Shown here: one piece after another, positions 52,431 through 64,000 of the stretch | Layout: each line of letters opens with the position of its first letter | Position numbering within the stretch: position 1 is the stretch's first letter | Source: Orbaceae bacterium lpD02 | GTDB lineage: Bacteria > Pseudomonadota > Gammaproteobacteria > Enterobacterales > Orbaceae | DNA: 64,000 nt | NCBI GenBank assembly: GCA_036251875.1 | Contig: CP133960.1 | Location: forward strand, 1,470,258-1,534,257 | Direction: 5' to 3' | The notes under the pieces: generated by a model | The model's database searches: none | What the model was told of the DNA's origin: nothing | The model's input: the letters and a program-made list of their open reading frames with translations, nothing else | Program-made: the position numbers and the translations under genes

Positions 52431-52593
52431 TCTAAACCAATATAAATCACCTATTTCAATTCCTGATGCCATTAGAGAAGCGTAATTAGATTCCATCAAA
52501 AAAGCGGCAATAGCTCCTCTATGGTATAAACGAAATTATAGCAGAAAGCATTGTTATCAAGATTTATGCAGGGTTCAAACCGCAATTAGTTGA

Positions 52594-55500
52594 TTAACCT
52601 AATTGTTTACGTGCATTACGGAACATTCTCATCCATGGGCTATCTTCCCCCCAACTATCTGGGTGCCATGAGTTACTTATTGTTCTAAATACGCGCTCAG
52701 GATGAGGCATCATAATGGTCGCTCGGCCATCTTTAGATGTCACCGCAGTAATTCCATTAGGGGAACCATTCGGATTTGCAGGATAATTTTCCGTCACTGA
52801 ACCAAAGTTATCGATATAACGTATTGATACTAATTTAGATGCTTCAAGCATAGCTAAATGTTCACTATTTTTAACTTCAACATAGCCTTCTCCGTGTGAA
52901 ACAGCAATTGGCATATGTGAGCCAACCATTTCATCAAATAGTAATGAAGGGCTTTTTTCTATTTTAACTAAACTAAACCTTGCCTCGAACCGCTCTGATA
53001 AATTACGTACAAAACGAGGCCATAGCTCAGCACCAGGAATAAGCTCTTTTAAATTAGACATCATCTGACAGCCATTACAGACGCCCAATGACAACGTATC
53101 TTGGCGATTAAAAAATGTTTCAAATTCCTCGCGAACGGGCTGATTAAATAAAATCGATTTTGCCCAGCCCTCACCTGCACCAAGCACATCGCCATAAGAA
53201 AACCCGCCACACGCAACTAAGGCATTAAATCGTGCTAATTTTGTATTGCCCGCCAATAAATCAGTCATGTGAACATCAAATGCATCAAAACCTGCGCGGT
53301 AAAATGCTGCAGCCATTTCAACATGTGAGTTAACGCCTTGTTCACGTAAAATAGCGATCTTAGGTTTAATGCCTTTAGCAATATATGGAGCTGCTACATC
53401 ACAATTAGTATCAAAGGTCAGTTTTACATTTAATCCAGGATCTGCTTCAATTTGTTTCGCTTGGTGTTCTTGATCTGCACAATCAGGATTATCACGTATT
53501 CTTTGCATCTGCCAAGTCGTCTGTGCCCACCAAGTTCTTAAACTACTACGGTTCTGGCGATAAATTACCTCATTATCGCGGCGAATTATGATCTCATTAC
53601 CATTTATAGCGCAACCTAAATCATAAACATAATCGCCCAAACCAAATGATTTTAAACATTTTTCAACATTAGTTTTTTCAAATTCGCTAACTTGAATTAC
53701 AACGCCCAGTTCCTCAGTAAATAAACTAGTTAAAGTGGACGGCCCTAATGCTGATAACTCAATATCCCACCCACAGTGCCCAGCAAACGCCATTTCAAGT
53801 AAAGTAACAATCAATCCACCATCAGAGCGATCGTGATAAGCCATAATCTGCTTTTTTTCGACCAGTTGCTGCATTGCCTTATAAAAGTTAGCCAATACTT
53901 GAACGTCACGCACATCTGCAGCTTCCGTTCCCAATTGGCGATAAACCTGCGCAAGTGCTGTTGCACCAAGAGTCTGTTCACCACACCCTAAGTCAATAAA
54001 GAGCAATCGGTTAGCGGTTATTTTTAGCTCTGGTGTAACCGTTTTGCGTACATCTTCAACACGAGCAAATGCAGAGATAACTAATGAGAGCGGGGCAATC
54101 ATTTCTTTTTGTTCGCCATCTTGTTGCCAACACGTTTTCATCGACATTGAATCCTTACCAACAGGAATAGCTAGCCCTAATTGTGGGCAAAGTTCTTCTC
54201 CGATCGCTTTAACCGCTTGATATAGACCTGCATCCTCGCCGGCATGACCGGCCGCAGCCATCCAATTTGCCGATAATTTAATTCGCTCAATATCGCCAAT
54301 ATTATTAGCTGCAATGTTAGTGAGTGCCTCACCAACGGCAAGCTTCGCAGATGCGGCAAAATCGAGTAAAGCGACCGGTGCCCGCTCGCCAAGGGACATC
54401 GCTTCACCATAATAACTATCCAAACTTGCCGTAGTCACTGCACAATCGGCAACGGGGATTTGCCAAGGACCCACCATTTGATCGCGACTGACCATCCCGG
54501 TCACACTTCTATCACCAATAGTAATGAGAAACGTTTTTTCAGCGACAACGGGTAGATGTAAAACCCGTTTAATCGCGTCTTCTAGATTAATTGTGGAGAA
54601 ATCAAATGGCTCCCCGACAGCTTTAAGTGATTTAACATCTCGTTGCATTTTCGGTGTTTTGCCTAATAGTAGCTCAAGTGGCAAATCAATGGGATTGTTA
54701 TCAAAATATGCGTCATATAATGCTAAATTTTGTTCTTCAGTGGCATAACCAACGATGGCATAAGGCGCTCGCTCTCGCCGACAAAGTGCATCAAATAATG
54801 GTACACTTTCTGGTGCGATAGCAAGCACATAACGTTCTTGTGACTCATTGCACCAAATTTCTAACGGTGACATTCCTGGTTCATCGTTAAGAATATTACG
54901 TAATTCAAACTGGCCACCACAGCCACCATCGCTAACGAGTTCAGGCATTGCATTAGATAGTCCACCGGCGCCAACATCATGAATAAATAAAATCGGATTA
55001 TCATCTCCTAATTGCCAACATCTATCGATGACCTCTTGACAACGTCTTTCCATCTCTGGGTTATCTCGCTGCACGGAGGCAAAATCTAAATCAGCATCAG
55101 ACTGGCCTGAAGTCATCGACGATGCAGCTCCACCTCCAAGGCCTATATTCATCGACGGTCCACCTAGTACAACTAACTTTGAACCTGCAGGAAATGCTCC
55201 TTTTTTCACATGTTCACGACGGATATTACCAATCCCCCCTGCAAGCATTATTGGTTTGTGATAACCGCGTAATTCTTGACCATTATGGCTATTAACCTGT
55301 TCTTCGTAAGTGCGAAAATAACCTAAGATCACCGGCCGCCCAAACTCATTATTAAATGCAGCCCCGCCAAGTGGTCCATCGATCATAATATCAAGTGCGG
55401 ACACAATACGGCCTGGCTTGCCAAAATCTTGCTCCCACGGCTGAATGAAGCTAGGGATTCGCAGATTAGATACCGAAAAACCGACTAAACCGGCTTTAGG

Positions 55501-56478
55501 CTTAGCTCCTCTACCCGTTGCACCTTCATCTCTAATTTCCCCCCCACTTCCGGTTGCCGCGCCTGGCCAAGGCGAAATAGCAGTGGGATGATTATGTGTT
55601 TCGACCTTCATCAAAATATCGGCAAACTCTTGATGAAAACTATAATGGCGATCGCTATGATCAGGGAAAAAACGACCGATAAATGAGCCATCCATGACCG
55701 CAGCGTTATCTTTATAAGCAGATGAAACATAATTAGGTGTGCATTCAAAGGTATTTTTGATCATTTTAAACAATGATTTTGGCTGAGTTTGATCATCAAT
55801 AATCCAGTCTGCATTAAAAATTTTGTGGCGACAATGTTCTGAATTTGCCTGAGCAAACATATACAATTCAACATCGCTAGGATTGCGCCCCAATCGCTTA
55901 AAGTTATCGAGAAGATAGTCAATTTCATCAGATGCTAGCGCTAGGCCTAATTTAATATTCGCATCATCTAGCGCTCGCCGACCTTGGCTCAATATATCAA
56001 TAATAGTTAATGTTGCAGGTTGCTGCACGGTAAATAGGTGTTTGGCTTCAACTAATTCCGTCAATATACACTCCATCATTCGATCATGAATTAGTGCGAT
56101 AAAATCAGCTTGCTCAGCGGCTGTTAATGGCTTGCTTTGTATATAGTAAGCAATGCCGCGCTCTATGCGTCGAATTTGCGCTAAACCACAATTATGCGCG
56201 ATATCCGTCGCTTTCGATGACCAAGGTGAAATTGTCCCTACCCGGGGAGTAACTAAAAACAGTTGCCCTTTTACGTCTTGCCGAGTCGCTTGAGGACCAT
56301 ATTGTAATAATTTTTTTAACGTTGCTTGCTCATCTAAAGATAATGGCGAAGTTAAATCAATAAAATGAACGTATTCGGCATAAATAGATTTAATCGGGAT
56401 CTGTTTTTCAAGGCAAGTAGCGAGTAGTTTATTGGTGCGAAATGCAGATAATGCAGGTGAACCACACAAAATTTCCAT
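52594..56478 (-). CDS. purL: Phosphoribosylformylglycinamidine synthase PurL
   Basis: The large single-chain FGAM synthase of purine biosynthesis, with ATP and glutamine. The 1294-residue product equals the E. coli enzyme (1295). It has the start [19 protein letters not shown], the ATPase region with [40 protein letters not shown], and a C-terminal class I glutaminase domain with the catalytic cysteine in [10 protein letters not shown] and the PHPERVFR histidine-glutamate pair. The ATG at 56478 gives the family start; the open frame begins 22 codons upstream. A TATAAT lies at 56538-56533. No PurR box was seen. Confidence 0.97.
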   Translation of the reverse strand: MEILCGSPALSAFRTNKLLATCLEKQIPIKSIYAEYVHFIDLTSPLSLDEQATLKKLLQYGPQATRQDVKGQLFLVTPRVGTISPWSSKATDIAHNCGLAQIRRIERGIAYYIQSKPLTAAEQADFIALIHDRMMECILTELVEAKHLFTVQQPATLTIIDILSQGRRALDDANIKLGLALASDEIDYLLDNFKRLGRNPSDVELYMFAQANSEHCRHKIFNADWIIDDQTQPKSLFKMIKNTFECTPNYVSSAYKDNAAVMDGSFIGRFFPDHSDRHYSFHQEFADILMKVETHNHPTAISPWPGAATGSGGEIRDEGATGRGAKPKAGLVGFSVSNLRIPSFIQPWEQDFGKPGRIVSALDIMIDGPLGGAAFNNEFGRPVILGYFRTYEEQVNSHNGQELRGYHKPIMLAGGIGNIRREHVKKGAFPAGSKLVVLGGPSMNIGLGGGAASSMTSGQSDADLDFASVQRDNPEMERRCQEVIDRCWQLGDDNPILFIHDVGAGGLSNAMPELVSDGGCGGQFELRNILNDEPGMSPLEIWCNESQERYVLAIAPESVPLFDALCRRERAPYAIVGYATEEQNLALYDAYFDNNPIDLPLELLLGKTPKMQRDVKSLKAVGEPFDFSTINLEDAIKRVLHLPVVAEKTFLITIGDRSVTGMVSRDQMVGPWQIPVADCAVTTASLDSYYGEAMSLGERAPVALLDFAASAKLAVGEALTNIAANNIGDIERIKLSANWMAAAGHAGEDAGLYQAVKAIGEELCPQLGLAIPVGKDSMSMKTCWQQDGEQKEMIAPLSLVISAFARVEDVRKTVTPELKITANRLLFIDLGCGEQTLGATALAQVYRQLGTEAADVRDVQVLANFYKAMQQLVEKKQIMAYHDRSDGGLIVTLLEMAFAGHCGWDIELSALGPSTLTSLFTEELGVVIQVSEFEKTNVEKCLKSFGLGDYVYDLGCAINGNEIIIRRDNEVIYRQNRSSLRTWWAQTTWQMQRIRDNPDCADQEHQAKQIEADPGLNVKLTFDTNCDVAAPYIAKGIKPKIAILREQGVNSHVEMAAAFYRAGFDAFDVHMTDLLAGNTKLARFNALVACGGFSYGDVLGAGEGWAKSILFNQPVREEFETFFNRQDTLSLGVCNGCQMMSNLKELIPGAELWPRFVRNLSERFEARFSLVKIEKSPSLLFDEMVGSHMPIAVSHGEGYVEVKNSEHLAMLEASKLVSIRYIDNFGSVTENYPANPNGSPNGITAVTSKDGRATIMMPHPERVFRTISNSWHPDSWGEDSPWMRMFRNARKQLG

Positions 56479-56696
56479 AAAAAATTCTCTTTTAGGCAAG
56501 ATAACATTTAGGAACACATAAAGTAGAGCGCTATTATAAATCAAACTGATGAATTTTTGAACCTGATCTTAATATTGAGATGAGAATAATTTGAGCTAGT
56601 TAATCATTCAAATTGAAAGTAAATATACACAAAATGATCGCTTAATCGCTAATTACACTTTATAATTTTTGTTAAAATAATTAGAATGGATTGATC

Positions 56697-58022
56697 ATGT
56701 TTAACGCTTCCCCCAAAAAAACATATTACCGTTGGTGGGTAATGTCATTTATTTTTGTCATTTATACTATTGCAAATGCAGATCGCGCAAATATTGGTTT
56801 TGCGCTACCCTATATTCAAGAAGAATTCGAACTCAGCAATACCATGGCAGGAGTATTAGTCAGCTTATTTTTTTTGGGATATTCACTCAATCAAATTCCA
56901 TCAGGGATGTTAATCAGTAAAATGGGCGTGAGGAAAGTTTATGCAGGAGGAATGTTTTTTACCTCTATTTTTACTTTTTTTATGGGGATCCTCGACTCTA
57001 TTTGGGCAATAAAAATCTGCCGTTTACTGGTCGGTGTAGCAGAGGCCCCTGTCGCAGTCGGCTGCAGCGTAACAATCAACAACTGGTTTCCTAGTAAAGA
57101 AAAAGGTACCGCTGCAGGTATCTATTTAGCGAGCTCAAAAGTTGGTCCTTTAATTGTTCCTCCACTTTGCGCTTGGATTATAATGCATTTTAGTTGGCAC
57201 TACATTTTTCTATTTTTTGCCTTCCCTGGACTAATAGGGGCAATCTTTTGGTACATAATGGTACACAATAAGCCGCAAGAGAGCCCATTTGTGTCTCAAG
57301 CCGAAATTGATTATATTCACCAAGATGATAAAAAAGAAGCACCTAAAACGCAAAAATTAATCGCCCCCATAATGCCATTTAAACGCACGTGGATTGATAG
57401 TATCATTCGAACAAAGCCAGCAAGAACACTGACCTCGACAAGGCAAGTATTTAGATGTTGGGATATTTATGGCGTAGCTATTGGCTATTTTTTTATGGTT
57501 GGAACTGTAAGTGTTCTAATGGCTTGGCTACCTAAATACTTACTGCAAGAAAGGCATTTTGCTATTATGAGCTCGGCATTACTTTCTGCTTCGCCTTTTT
57601 TAGGAACGATATTTGGTAACTTTTTAGGTGGTTTTCTATCCGATAATCTCTTTAAGAAACGGCGCAAACCATTAATGATAGTTAGCGCGGCATCAACCAG
57701 CTTAACCATGTATAGTTTAGTCTACGCGCCTGAAAATATATACTTATTAGGTAGTTTGCTGTTTATAACAGGATTCCTCTTATCGCTGGGATACTCTGCA
57801 TTTATTGTTTATCCAATGGCCAGAGCAGATAAAGCCAGTTATCCAACTGCATTTGCCATAATCAATATGGGAGGACAATTAGGTGGCATGTGTGTACCGC
57901 TTTTTGTTGGGATTATTCTTGACTATTTTAGCTGGGGTGCAGTATTTATAACGTTAGCAATTGGCTCTTTATGTTGTTTAATGCTAGTATTATCAGTCAT
58001 TGAACCTGAGCCAACTTATTGA
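56697..58022 (+). CDS. MFS transporter, anion:cation symporter (ACS) family
   Basis: A 441-residue twelve-helix carrier. YYRWWVMSFIFVIYTIANADRANIGFALPYIQEEF is the typical start of the ACS family (DgoT, GudP, ExuT), whose members carry hexuronates, galactonate or other organic anions with protons. The central loop is long and charged (HQDDKKEAPKTQK...RTWIDSIIRTKPART). The substrate cannot be told from sequence. The ATG at 56697 is preferred over a TTG two codons upstream. It is divergent from purL and convergent with mutM. Confidence 0.85.
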   Translation: MFNASPKKTYYRWWVMSFIFVIYTIANADRANIGFALPYIQEEFELSNTMAGVLVSLFFLGYSLNQIPSGMLISKMGVRKVYAGGMFFTSIFTFFMGILDSIWAIKICRLLVGVAEAPVAVGCSVTINNWFPSKEKGTAAGIYLASSKVGPLIVPPLCAWIIMHFSWHYIFLFFAFPGLIGAIFWYIMVHNKPQESPFVSQAEIDYIHQDDKKEAPKTQKLIAPIMPFKRTWIDSIIRTKPARTLTSTRQVFRCWDIYGVAIGYFFMVGTVSVLMAWLPKYLLQERHFAIMSSALLSASPFLGTIFGNFLGGFLSDNLFKKRRKPLMIVSAASTSLTMYSLVYAPENIYLLGSLLFITGFLLSLGYSAFIVYPMARADKASYPTAFAIINMGGQLGGMCVPLFVGIILDYFSWGAVFITLAIGSLCCLMLVLSVIEPEPTY

Positions 58023-58027
58023 TACTT

Positions 58028-58061
58028 AAATAAAGCTAATTTGTACAAGCTAGCTTTATTT
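58028..58061. terminator. Bidirectional terminator between the MFS gene and mutM
   Basis: AAATAAAGCTA and TAGCTTTATTT pair perfectly (11 bp) with a 12-nt loop, between convergent stops. The A/T ends of the stem give short U-runs on both strands. Confidence 0.7.
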
Positions 58062-58088
58062 AGTGAATATTTAGCTAATATTGATAAA

Positions 58089-58898
58089 TTATTTTTGACA
58101 ATGTTCACAATAGAATGTATTTCTCTGGGCAATTTTTTTCGCTTTAATTGGTGTATTGCAAACCAAACAGTTTTTTTCTGCACGCCCGTAAACGTGTAGT
58201 TGTTGAACGAAGTAACCGGGTTTACCGTCTGACTGCAAAAAATCTTTTAGTGTTGTTCCGCCCTGCTGTATTGATTTTGCTAACACATCTTTGATTGCTC
58301 TAACCAATAACGTTATTTCTTTTAGGTTAAGTGTATTGGCCAAACGCATTGGTAGTATTTTAGCCATAAAAAGCGACTCTGAAGCATAAATATTACCGAC
58401 ACCAACAACCATATGATTATCCATAATTAATGTCTTAATTGGTATTTTTTTATTTTTTGCTATGTTATAAAAATAATTTGCATCGAAATCATCGCTGAGT
58501 GGTTCGGGACCAAGTTTTTTTAACTGTGGTAACCACTCTAAAAATGGCGTCCATAACCAAGCGCCAAACCGTCGAGGATCAGTGTAACGTAATACCACTT
58601 TATTTGTTAACACCAAATCAACGTGATCATGCTTTTCTACTGGTTTGTCCTCTTGCAAAATACGCAGACTACCTGACATACCCAGATGAATAACAATCCA
58701 ACCTTGCTGCAATTGTAACAATAGATATTTAGCTCGACGCTTTACATCGATAATTTCTTGCCCTATTGCCATTGAAATATCAGGATCAATCGGCCAACGT
58801 AACTTAGGCTGACGAATAATAATATCAGCAATAATTTGTTTTTTTAGGTAGGGTACAATACCTAACCGAGTAGTTTCGACCTCTGGAAGCTCTGGCAT
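58089..58898 (-). CDS. mutM: Formamidopyrimidine-DNA glycosylase MutM (Fpg)
   Basis: MutM removes 8-oxoguanine and formamidopyrimidines and nicks the DNA. The 269-residue product begins [14 protein letters not shown], with the catalytic proline and glutamate right after the start. [19 protein letters not shown] and [18 protein letters not shown] match the family. It ends in the zinc finger CLVCNTPIK...FYCEHCQK (C-x2-C-x16-C-x2-C). All key residues are intact. mutY lies 1.4 kb away on the other strand. Confidence 0.96.
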   Translation of the reverse strand: MPELPEVETTRLGIVPYLKKQIIADIIIRQPKLRWPIDPDISMAIGQEIIDVKRRAKYLLLQLQQGWIVIHLGMSGSLRILQEDKPVEKHDHVDLVLTNKVVLRYTDPRRFGAWLWTPFLEWLPQLKKLGPEPLSDDFDANYFYNIAKNKKIPIKTLIMDNHMVVGVGNIYASESLFMAKILPMRLANTLNLKEITLLVRAIKDVLAKSIQQGGTTLKDFLQSDGKPGYFVQQLHVYGRAEKNCLVCNTPIKAKKIAQRNTFYCEHCQK

Positions 58899-59122
58899 AA
58901 TAATGGCTCAATGTGTACATAATAAGTTATCCTAACACAGCTTAACAAATAGCAACAGATCACCCATCTACTCCTCAGGACGAATATTCATACTCAGACT
59001 TAATCGTTATGTTACAGCACTAAAATGAGCTATCAATTAAAAAGTATTTGGCCAAAGTTTTTAACTGCTTTGAGATTATTGGTATATAATAAAGAATAAT
59101 TTTTACTCCAATACTCAATATT

Positions 59123-60265
59123 ATGACAGATAATCCACTGCTACCATTACGACATAAAATCACTGCGTTAGATAAACAATTATTAGAACTTATTGCACAG
59201 CGTAGAGAACTCTCTACCGAAGTTGTGAATACTAAAATTAAAGCAAATATTCCAGTAAGAGATATTGAACGCGAACAAGTTCTTGTCAGAACTTTAATTG
59301 AACAGGGTAAAAAACTCCACCTTGATGAAATGTTTATTAAGCGGCTTTATCAATTAATTATTGAAGATTCTGTTTTGTTACAGCAACGAATTTTGCAAGA
59401 AAAAATCAATAAAAACACGATAAAATCGGCTAAAATTGCGTTCTTAGGACCGAAAGGCTCCTACTCTCATTCAGCAACTCGTCGTTATGCAAGTCACTAT
59501 TTTGATCAAATCACCGAGTCTAGTTGTTCAAGCTTTAAAGACATTTTTGAACAAGTCGAAAATGGGTTAGTTGATTACGGTATATTGCCGATTGAAAATA
59601 GTAGCTCTGGCTCAATTAATGAAGTATACGATTTATTACAAAAAACAAATTTGCATATTATTGGTGAGCTATCTTTACCCATTGATCACTGTATTTTAGC
59701 AAATAAACAAACCACATTGGAGAAAATTGATACAATTTATAGCCATCCTCAACCATTCCAACAATGTAGTAATTTTTTAGAAAACTACCCAAATTGGAAA
59801 ATTGTTTATTGTGACAGTACCTCATCAGCAATGGAAAAAGTTGCAGAGATAAACCAACCCAATGTCGCAGCAATCGGTAATAAAGATGGTGGAGAACTTT
59901 ATGGTTTAAAAGCCTTAGAACATAATTTTGCCAACCAACAAGAAAATATTACCCGCTTTATTGTATTAGCTCGTAAACCGATTGAAGTTTCCGATCAGAT
60001 CCCTGCAAAAACAACCATAATAATGAAAACAGGTCAGCAAGCAGGGGCACTTGTAGACGCCTTATTGGTTTTGCGCAACCATGGTATTGTAATGAATAAA
60101 CTCGAGTCTCGCCCAATTCATGGCAATCCATGGGAAGAGATGTTTTATATTGATTTGCACGGCAATCTTCAAACAATAAAAATACAACAAGCCTTGAAAG
60201 AGCTATCATCCATTACTCTATTTTTAAAAGTTTTGGGTTGTTATCCTAGCGATAGCATATTTTGA
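59123..60265 (+). CDS. pheA: Bifunctional chorismate mutase/prephenate dehydratase PheA
   Basis: PheA makes phenylpyruvate from chorismate. The 380-residue product has an AroQ mutase domain (residues 1-90: [26 protein letters not shown]), a dehydratase domain with [32 protein letters not shown] and [13 protein letters not shown], and an ACT domain with [21 protein letters not shown] that should bind phenylalanine. The ESRP motif is intact. I looked for a pheL-type phenylalanine leader peptide and attenuator in the 220 bp upstream and saw none. Confidence 0.96.
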   Translation: MTDNPLLPLRHKITALDKQLLELIAQRRELSTEVVNTKIKANIPVRDIEREQVLVRTLIEQGKKLHLDEMFIKRLYQLIIEDSVLLQQRILQEKINKNTIKSAKIAFLGPKGSYSHSATRRYASHYFDQITESSCSSFKDIFEQVENGLVDYGILPIENSSSGSINEVYDLLQKTNLHIIGELSLPIDHCILANKQTTLEKIDTIYSHPQPFQQCSNFLENYPNWKIVYCDSTSSAMEKVAEINQPNVAAIGNKDGGELYGLKALEHNFANQQENITRFIVLARKPIEVSDQIPAKTTIIMKTGQQAGALVDALLVLRNHGIVMNKLESRPIHGNPWEEMFYIDLHGNLQTIKIQQALKELSSITLFLKVLGCYPSDSIF

Positions 60266-60285
60266 ATTAGCCCGTTAATAATATT

Positions 60286-61329
60286 ATGACAATATCATTT
60301 TCTGATTATATTTTAGAGTGGTACGACAAATACGGGCGTAAAACATTACCTTGGCAAATTGAAAAAACACCTTATCATGTTTGGCTATCTGAGATCATGT
60401 TACAACAAACCCAAGTTGTAACGGTTATTCCATATTTTAATCGCTTTATTACCCGCTTTCCAACCATAACCGATCTTGCAAACGCCTCTATGGATGAGGT
60501 TCTCCATTTGTGGACGGGACTCGGCTATTATGCACGAGCTCGTAACTTACATAAAACAGCAAAAATAATTGCAGAAAAATTTGTGGGTATCTTTCCAACC
60601 AAATTTGATGATGTATTAGACTTACCGGGAATCGGCCGTTCAACGGCGGGAGCAATCTTATCCTTATCGCAAAATCAGCATTTTCCGATCTTAGATGGTA
60701 ATGTCAAACGGGTATTAGCGCGTTATTTTGCCATCGATGGTTGGCCAGGTAATAAAGTGATTGAAAATCAACTATGGCAATTATCAGAACTCGTTACCCC
60801 ACAACAGCAAGTCGATAAATTTAACCAAGCAATGATGGATATCGGTGCGATGATTTGCACTCGCAGCAAACCAAAATGTACGCTATGCCCCCTCAAACAA
60901 GACTGTATCGTTTTTGCAACAGATAGCTGGCAAGCTTACCCGACTAAGAAACCCAAAAAAGAGTTACCAACCAAAACAGCTTATTTTCTTGTACTAGCAA
61001 ATAATGGAACCGTTTGGTTAGAAAAACGCCCACCGGCAGGAATTTGGGGAGGACTATACTGTTTCCCCCAATTTTCATCGGATGATGATATTGATGTTTG
61101 GCTAAAAAAAGTGGGGATTATCGCCCAAGTGCGCTCTCAACTCATTGCTTTAAAACATACTTTTAGCCATTTTCATCTAGATATGGTGCCTATCTATACT
61201 CAAATTGAGCAAAATAACGCGTGTTTAGATCAGTCAGATGGTTGTTGGTATAACTTATCATCTCCGCCTAAGATCGGACTTGCCGCTCCAGTTAGTAATT
61301 TATTAAGACAATTAGCACTCGAAGTATAA
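60286..61329 (+). CDS. mutY: Adenine DNA glycosylase MutY
   Basis: MutY removes adenine mispaired with 8-oxoguanine. The 347-residue product has the catalytic glutamate in [13 protein letters not shown], the helix-hairpin-helix with [15 protein letters not shown] and the catalytic aspartate in [15 protein letters not shown], and the iron-sulfur ligands C-x6-C-x2-C-x5-C ([18 protein letters not shown]). A C-terminal NUDIX-like 8-oxoG recognition domain (from about residue 230, [18 protein letters not shown]) follows. The order mutY-yggX-mltC is the enterobacterial one. Confidence 0.97.
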   Translation: MTISFSDYILEWYDKYGRKTLPWQIEKTPYHVWLSEIMLQQTQVVTVIPYFNRFITRFPTITDLANASMDEVLHLWTGLGYYARARNLHKTAKIIAEKFVGIFPTKFDDVLDLPGIGRSTAGAILSLSQNQHFPILDGNVKRVLARYFAIDGWPGNKVIENQLWQLSELVTPQQQVDKFNQAMMDIGAMICTRSKPKCTLCPLKQDCIVFATDSWQAYPTKKPKKELPTKTAYFLVLANNGTVWLEKRPPAGIWGGLYCFPQFSSDDDIDVWLKKVGIIAQVRSQLIALKHTFSHFHLDMVPIYTQIEQNNACLDQSDGCWYNLSSPPKIGLAAPVSNLLRQLALEV

Positions 61330-61394
61330 TGAACGCTTTTTAGCGAACGTTTTTTCAGCTATAATTTTGAGTACCAAAACGAAGGGAAAAAGAT

Positions 61395-61664
61395 ATGAGT
61401 AGAATGATTTACTGTCATTTTTTAAAAAAAGAAGCGCCTGGCCTCGATTTTCAACTCTACCCAGGAGAACTTGGTAAACAAATTTTTAATGAAATATCAA
61501 AAGAAGCATGGTCGCAATGGATGAAGAAACAGACTATGTTTATCAATGAACACAAGCTAAACATGATGAACCTAGCGCATCGAAAACAAATTGAAGATGA
61601 GATGGTCAAATTTTTATTTGAAGGACAAGATATAACTATTGCAGGCTACACTCCCCAAAATTAG
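61395..61664 (+). CDS. yggX: Fe(2+)-trafficking protein YggX
   Basis: A small cytoplasmic protein implicated in protecting iron-sulfur clusters from oxidation. The 89-residue product matches the family throughout: [53 protein letters not shown]. The conserved cysteine is residue 7. SD GAAGGGAAA precedes the ATG. It lies between mutY and mltC, as in E. coli. Confidence 0.95.
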   Translation: MSRMIYCHFLKKEAPGLDFQLYPGELGKQIFNEISKEAWSQWMKKQTMFINEHKLNMMNLAHRKQIEDEMVKFLFEGQDITIAGYTPQN

Positions 61665-61676
61665 CTCTAATTATGG

Positions 61677-62768
61677 ATGTTTAATTTGATGACAACAAAA
61701 ATAGTTTATTTCAAAATATTAAGTTTATGTACGGCAGTTAGCCTGCTAAGTGCATGTTCTGGTGGGTCAGGAGATTATTATCAATCCCCTCCGGTCTATG
61801 TAAAAGATACCAATGCATTTAATATACTTATTAACCAATACGCTAATAATATTGAGCAAATTTGGGGATCACAAGAGATACTAATCGCTGGACCAAAAGA
61901 TTATGTTCAATATAGCGATGATTTGCAAACTCGGGTCCATATTAACTTTGTCTCAGGTAAAATTACGGTCGAGACACTATCAGACGATCCTATAACGCAA
62001 TTAACGCAAGCTGTTGTAACGACAATTTTAATGTCGGAACCGGAAGATATTATTAAGCAATCACAATCGAATATTGATGTTACAAAAGAACCTTTTCTGT
62101 ACCAACAAATTGTTGACGAAGCGGGTCAACCTATTCGTTGGCAATGGCGAGCTGTTCATTTTGCACAATATCTTATTGATAATCAGTTAAAAATTCGAAT
62201 GTCGGGCAATAAACAGATCAATTACCTGACTCTTAATTTAGTCCCTGATCATGTAAACGAACGCGCACATAAATTTATGCCATTAGTGCAAGAATGGGCA
62301 GCTAAATATCATCTAGACGAAAGATTAATTTTAGCGATTATGGAAGTAGAATCTAATTTTAACCCATATGCGGTTAGTCGTAGCGATGCGTTAGGCCTAA
62401 TGCAAGTACAACAGCATACAGCTGGAAGAGATCTTTATAAACGTTGGGGTAAACATGGTGAGCCAAGCCGAACATTCTTACTTGAACCTCGTAACAATAT
62501 TAATTTAGGCAGTGCGTATTTAGCACTTATTCGTGATAACTACCTAGCCGGAATTAATAACCCTATTTCGATGCGATATGCAATTATTACTGCTTATAAT
62601 GGTGGCGCGGGTAGCGTGCTTATGACTTTTTCAAAGGACAGAAAGCAAGCAGTAAATATTATTAACTCGTTAACACCAGAGCAAGTGTATAATAAGTTAA
62701 CCTCTTCGCATGCCTCACAAGAGTCGCGAAAATATTTAATAAAAGTAAACGGTATTTTGACCAAATAG
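61677..62768 (+). CDS. mltC: Membrane-bound lytic transglycosylase C
   Basis: MltC is an outer-membrane lipoprotein that cleaves peptidoglycan with 1,6-anhydro product formation. The lipoprotein signal ends LSAC; an MltC-specific domain follows (VKDTNAFNILINQYANNIEQIWG, IAGPKDYVQYSDD). The SLT domain has the catalytic glutamate in ILAIMEVESNFNPYAVSRSDALGLMQVQ and ends in YNGGAGSVLM. Two starts are possible, ATG 61677 and ATG 61689; both keep the signal peptide. Confidence 0.95.
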   Translation: MFNLMTTKIVYFKILSLCTAVSLLSACSGGSGDYYQSPPVYVKDTNAFNILINQYANNIEQIWGSQEILIAGPKDYVQYSDDLQTRVHINFVSGKITVETLSDDPITQLTQAVVTTILMSEPEDIIKQSQSNIDVTKEPFLYQQIVDEAGQPIRWQWRAVHFAQYLIDNQLKIRMSGNKQINYLTLNLVPDHVNERAHKFMPLVQEWAAKYHLDERLILAIMEVESNFNPYAVSRSDALGLMQVQQHTAGRDLYKRWGKHGEPSRTFLLEPRNNINLGSAYLALIRDNYLAGINNPISMRYAIITAYNGGAGSVLMTFSKDRKQAVNIINSLTPEQVYNKLTSSHASQESRKYLIKVNGILTK

Positions 62769-62820
62769 CAAGAAGATAATGCACTGCTTTGATTTGAACG
62801 ATGAGCAAAAATAATCAATC

Positions 62821-62865
62821 ATCGTCTAGTTAACCGATATAGTTATAAACATCTGACTAGACGAT
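62821..62865. repeat. Inverted repeat between mltC and trmA
   Basis: ATCGTCTAGT and ACTAGACGAT are perfect 10-bp reverse complements separated by 25 bases. It may act as a weak terminator for mltC, but there is no T-tract. Confidence 0.4.
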
Positions 62866-62905
62866 AAAATACTTATATGACAATATTCAAATTATAATAA
62901 ATAAT

Positions 62906-64000
62906 ATGACAACACCTTTACCCGAAAATGAATATCAATTTTTACTTGATAAAAAAGTACAACACATTACCACTCTATTTGGTGAATTTTCATTACCACC
63001 ATTGGACATCTTCCCATCACCTAGCCGCCATTATCGTATGCGCGCTGAATTTAGGATCTGGCATAATAAGGAAGAGTTATACCATGTGATGTATGATCCT
63101 TATACGCAAAAACGAATTCGAGTTGATAGTTTTCCTATCGCATCAAAGCTTATTAATTTAGCAATGCAAGCAATTGTTCCATTACTAAAATCAAGCGAAA
63201 TATTACGAGATAAATTATTTCAAATTGATTACTTGTCAACATTGAGTAATCAATTGCTTATTACGCTAATTTATCATCGTAAATTAAATGAAGATTGGCT
63301 TATCGCGGCAAAAAATTTAAAACAAAACTTAACTAATCAAGGCATCGATGTTCATATTGTTGGCAGAGCATCAAATCAAAAAATTTGCTTAGACCAAGAT
63401 TACATCGATGAACGGCTCAATATACTCAATCATATTTATACGTATCGCCAAGTCGAAAATAGCTTCACTCAACCAAATGCTAAAATTAATATCGATATGC
63501 TATCTTGGGCAATAAATGTAACTAAAGAAATATCTGGTGACTTGTTAGAACTTTACTGTGGTAATGGTAATTTTTCGATTGCTTTAGCACAAAATTTTAA
63601 TAAAGTTTTAGCTACCGAGATAGCTAAAGCATCGGTTAAAGCCGCTCAATACAATATAACTGTGAATACTATTAATAATGTTAAGATTGCAAGATTGTCC
63701 GCAGAAGAGCTTACCGATGCAATGAAGGGTGTTCGAAAATTCAAGCGGTTAGATGGTATCGATTTAGCGGACTATCAATTTAGTACTATTTTAGTTGATC
63801 CTCCTCGCAGCGGTCTCGATAAGAATACTCTCGAGATGATAATAAAATATCAAACAATTATTTACATTTCTTGTAATCCGCTGACGTTAAAAGATAATTT
63901 ATCCTTTATTTGTAAAACACATAAAATCGGCCAACTCGCTATTTTCGATCAATTCCCTTATACAGACCACCTAGAAATAGGTTTAGTTCTATCTAAAAAA
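62906..64000 (+). CDS. trmA: tRNA (uracil54-C5)-methyltransferase TrmA (lacks only the 3' end)
   Basis: TrmA makes 5-methyluridine 54 in the T-loop of tRNAs using SAM. 365 codons are visible and the frame is still open at the window edge; E. coli TrmA has 366 residues, so only the stop is probably missing. The start [21 protein letters not shown], the SAM motif [16 protein letters not shown], the DPPRSGLD motif and the catalytic cysteine in YISCNPLTL are all present. A C-terminal [13 protein letters not shown] fits the family end. Confidence 0.95.
   Translation, partial: MTTPLPENEYQFLLDKKVQHITTLFGEFSLPPLDIFPSPSRHYRMRAEFRIWHNKEELYHVMYDPYTQKRIRVDSFPIASKLINLAMQAIVPLLKSSEILRDKLFQIDYLSTLSNQLLITLIYHRKLNEDWLIAAKNLKQNLTNQGIDVHIVGRASNQKICLDQDYIDERLNILNHIYTYRQVENSFTQPNAKINIDMLSWAINVTKEISGDLLELYCGNGNFSIALAQNFNKVLATEIAKASVKAAQYNITVNTINNVKIARLSAEELTDAMKGVRKFKRLDGIDLADYQFSTILVDPPRSGLDKNTLEMIIKYQTIIYISCNPLTLKDNLSFICKTHKIGQLAIFDQFPYTDHLEIGLVLSKK

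Noticed and set aside
52430-52593. A T-arm-like GGGTTCAAACC at about 52567-52577 that could be a tRNA or attachment-site remnant, or the tail of a transposase.
   Set aside because: No acceptor, anticodon or D-arm can be folded around it, and the frame reading KRNYSRKHCYQ has no further transposase motifs upstream. It is probably chance.
56479-56690. PurR operator upstream of purL.
   Set aside because: No ACGCAAACGTTTGCGT-like palindrome is present in the divergent region.
58899-59122. A pheL-type attenuator leader ahead of pheA.
   Set aside because: The only small frame (from about 59026, MSYQLKSIWPKFL...) is not phenylalanine-rich, and no antiterminator/terminator pair with a T-tract is seen.
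1-64000. CRISPR arrays, rRNA or tRNA genes, and intact insertion sequences.
   Set aside because: No regularly spaced short repeats, no recognisable RNA genes and no transposase frames with terminal inverted repeats were seen by eye.

Overview
The window is an AT-rich gammaproteobacterial chromosome segment. Gene content and synteny (mraZ-rsmH-ftsL-ftsI-murE-murF, uup-pqiABC, purL, mutY-yggX-mltC, cbrA, yeaD, gcd) are enterobacteria-like, but base composition is far more AT-rich. This fits Orbaceae (Gilliamella/Orbus/Frischella-type gut symbionts). That assignment is by eye only; no marker search was possible.

Layout. 1-5.3 kb: start of the division/cell-wall (dcw) cluster on the minus strand, with an MraZ-type operator ahead of mraZ. 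5.5-12.1 kb: a gamma-carbonic-anhydrase-like protein, rsuA, a DMT-type exporter, a nucleoside uptake and phosphorolysis pair (xapB-like and a Firmicutes-type trimeric PNP) facing a ROK regulator, and rsmJ. 12.2-19.4 kb: prlC, cbrA, a compact deoxyribonucleoside operon deoC-deoR-deoB with a DeoR-type operator, and yeaD. 19.4-30 kb: pqiABC and uup, a 748-residue EF-hand membrane protein of unknown function, and PQQ glucose dehydrogenase gcd.

30.15-47.4 kb is the most notable region. It is a lambda-like locus stripped to a repressor, a Q-type antiterminator, a lysis cassette (holin, SAR endolysin, Rz and a nested Rz1) and a full siphovirus tail module (tail terminator, tube, G/GT frameshift chaperones, tape measure, M, L, K, I, J, fibre, fibre chaperone). 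I see no integrase, replication, terminase, portal, capsid or head-completion gene, and the tail and lysis genes are all intact. This is the architecture of an F-type tailocin (phage-tail bacteriocin). Two near-identical promoters (TTGACT-N17-TATTAT), one for the Q gene and one for the late operon, both carry copies of an AAAGTYAACTTT operator. Tandem terminators follow the late promoter. The tail operon also carries an M20 peptidase and a lipoprotein as cargo genes, each followed by its own terminator.

47.5-52.5 kb: a DUF423 membrane protein, an S24-type repressor that has lost its catalytic serine and lysine, a chaperone/pilin/adhesin operon with no usher, and a small HTH regulator with twin 13-bp operators. 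52.6-64 kb: purL, an ACS-family MFS carrier, mutM, pheA, mutY, yggX, mltC and almost all of trmA.
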